This document shows positions 6,473-7,343 of a stretch of 7,343 nt of DNA, piece by piece; the first letter of the stretch is position 1; every line of letters starts with the position of its first letter. Position numbers and translations under genes: made by a program. The notes beneath the pieces are model-generated. The model was not told the origin of the DNA, did no database searches, and saw only the letters and a list, made by a program, of their open reading frames with translations. Origin of the DNA: Anaerolineales bacterium (GTDB lineage: Bacteria > Chloroflexota > Anaerolineae > Anaerolineales > E44-bin32). The stretch spans positions 1 through 7,343 of the forward strand of contig DAOUTT010000103.1 in NCBI GenBank assembly GCA_030668545.1. Direction: 5' to 3'.

Positions 6473-6906
6473 TTCATAAATCGAATCTATACAAGAAAAC
6501 CATAAGCTTGGGGCTTGCTTATTGGGCCATCTGCTTAGTAATTCTGAGTTGTGCGCCCATTCAGGGAGATACCCTTGAAGACCTGAGTGGACAAGGCGAA
6601 GCCTATCAGACCGCGCTTTACCAGGCGATCACACCCGTTGGAAATATGGAGGTAGTAATTTTCAGAGGACAGATTATCGATATGGCTCCATCTTGTAAAA
6701 CAGAAGAACAAAATTGCCCAATCACGATCATGAATGATGGTGTTTATGTCGATCTTCTCTACCAATGCTCTACAGGAATTCCAGCGTTGGATTTTCATGA
6801 TTTCAATAAGGGAGACCAAATAGAAGTTCGAGGTAAGCACATCCTCCTTGGCGTAATTGACCTCTGTGGCTCAAATGAATACTACATTCGGCCGATTGAG
6901 GAATAA
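6469..6906 (+). CDS. Small secreted lipoprotein of unknown function
   Basis: The frame opens at 6463 with three consecutive possible starts: GTG 6463, ATG 6466 and GTG 6469. I prefer GTG 6469 because GGGGAG (6458-6463) then has a 5-nt spacer. ATG 6466 would have only 2 nt. Counted from 6463, the 147-residue product has a basic start (HKSNLYKK), a hydrophobic stretch (about 13-29) and a lipobox ILSC with Cys30 as the lipidated residue. The mature part contains four more cysteines (78, 85, 102, 135) that could form disulfides outside the cell. The alternation of short strands around FRGQIID, VYVDLLY and GDQIEVRG suggests a small beta-barrel, possibly OB-like, but I recognise no family. Base composition is visibly AT-richer than the operon, hinting at separate origin. 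A weak promoter match, TTGTGC (6414-6419), 16 nt, TATTCT (6436-6441), precedes it. Confidence 0.75.
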   Translation: MIHKSNLYKKTISLGLAYWAICLVILSCAPIQGDTLEDLSGQGEAYQTALYQAITPVGNMEVVIFRGQIIDMAPSCKTEEQNCPITIMNDGVYVDLLYQCSTGIPALDFHDFNKGDQIEVRGKHILLGVIDLCGSNEYYIRPIEE

Positions 6907-7002
6907 CCGAGACTTCTGTTTTGGCCATAGCGAACAATGCGGGCACATGAGGAATAGTGTTCACGACAGCCAGCGCACCTCCCTGCTCAGAATTTACAAC
7001 AT

Positions 7003-7296
7003 ATGGAAGAGCTGCTTTTCCTCATGCTCATTGCCGGGATCATGGCCAGCTGGTTCTGGTCAATCGGGTGGGAATACCTGCACGACCCGAGTGTTGGGCT
7101 GTTGCTCGAATCGCCGACAGAGATCGCCGTGCGGCTCGCGCTCGGCATCATCGCCGCAGCACTGACCTTCGTTCCTGTCTATAAGGAGATCGCCCAGGCG
7201 GGAGGCGAGATGTGGGTGTCGTATGTGGTCGCGTTTCAGAATGGGTTTTTCTGGGAGGCGGCATTAGATGCGGTGGTGAGGCATTTTACGGGTTGA
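7003..7296 (+). CDS. Small membrane protein of unknown function
   Basis: This is a 97-residue protein with a hydrophobic first segment (about 4-19), a short Trp/Tyr-containing loop (about 20-40), a second membrane segment (about 41-60, AVRLALGIIAAALTFVPV) and a moderately hydrophobic aromatic C-terminal part (about 69-91, WVSYVVAFQNGFFWEAAL). It is therefore probably a two-helix inner-membrane protein, perhaps with a third interfacial helix. I do not recognise the family. ATG 7003 has no clear Shine-Dalgarno sequence; ATG 7024 (Met8) is an alternative but would shorten the first helix. It lies 96 nt after the lipoprotein gene on the same strand and may share its transcript. A truncated second copy at 615-792, differing mostly at silent positions, indicates that this is a real protein-coding gene. 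No enzyme motif is visible. Confidence 0.72.
   Translation: MEELLFLMLIAGIMASWFWSIGWEYLHDPSVGLLLESPTEIAVRLALGIIAAALTFVPVYKEIAQAGGEMWVSYVVAFQNGFFWEAALDAVVRHFTG
7099..7276 (+). repeat. Right copy of a direct repeat shared with 615-792
   Basis: The core 7116-7276 matches 632-792 at a constant offset of 6484 nt with 151 of 161 identical bases. The flank 7099-7115 matches at 12 of 17. Beyond 7276 and before about 7099 the similarity stops. Both copies point the same way, so the repeat brackets the entire MarR-exporter-thioesterase operon, the TPR remnant and the lipoprotein gene. No transposase, terminal inverted repeats or target-site duplication are visible at the borders. Confidence 0.9.
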
Positions 7297-7343
7297 AAGA
7301 GTTTAATACTGCCACACCACGATTGGTTGCAGGATGGGAGTTC

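Noticed and set aside
1..7343. CRISPR array, integron attC sites, tRNA or rRNA genes, transposase genes
   Set aside because: I saw no regularly spaced short repeats, no paired attC core sites, no tRNA cloverleaf or rRNA-like segment and no transposase motif. The only long repeat is the gene-fragment pair.

Overview
The window carries one well-supported gene cluster on the minus strand, transcribed right to left: a MarR-family regulator (6040-5582), the two halves of a heterodimeric ABC exporter (5555-3315 and 3318-1423), and a hotdog-fold thioesterase (1329-826). The regulator and the first ABC gene are 26 nt apart, the two ABC genes overlap by 4 nt (ATGA), and the thioesterase follows after a 93-nt gap. 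A plausible sigma-70-type promoter with an imperfect inverted repeat over its -10 box lies in front of the regulator. The layout fits an exporter operon controlled by its own repressor, which responds to a toxic or signalling small molecule. The substrate cannot be read from the sequence.

The flanks look rearranged rather than ordinary. On the right, behind the MarR promoter, lie a decayed tetratricopeptide-repeat fragment (minus strand, about 6470-6190), a visibly AT-richer gene for a small secreted lipoprotein (plus strand, about 6469-6906) and a 97-residue membrane protein of unknown function (plus strand, 7003-7296). On the left (about 1-825) there is no convincing intact gene. It holds several perfect hairpins, a strong intrinsic terminator for minus-strand transcripts (about 334-370), a REP-like palindrome (517-533), and a truncated second copy (about 615-792) of the small membrane protein gene found at the right end. 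The two copies are direct repeats, about 94% identical over 161 bp without indels. They enclose about 6.3 kb that includes the whole operon.

Organism: a bacterium of medium-to-high GC. The exporter pair, with a long extracytoplasmic insertion in one half and a Gly/Arg/Pro/Met-rich leader on the other, resembles pairs in Bacillota and Chloroflexota. The TPR remnant resembles repeats of Chloroflexota-type regulators. I lean towards Chloroflexota, with low certainty.

I do not see a clearly new biological system. The most worthwhile leads are the repeat-bounded operon, the unexplained small membrane protein family, the large extracytoplasmic domain of the exporter, and the pairing of an exporter with a thioesterase.
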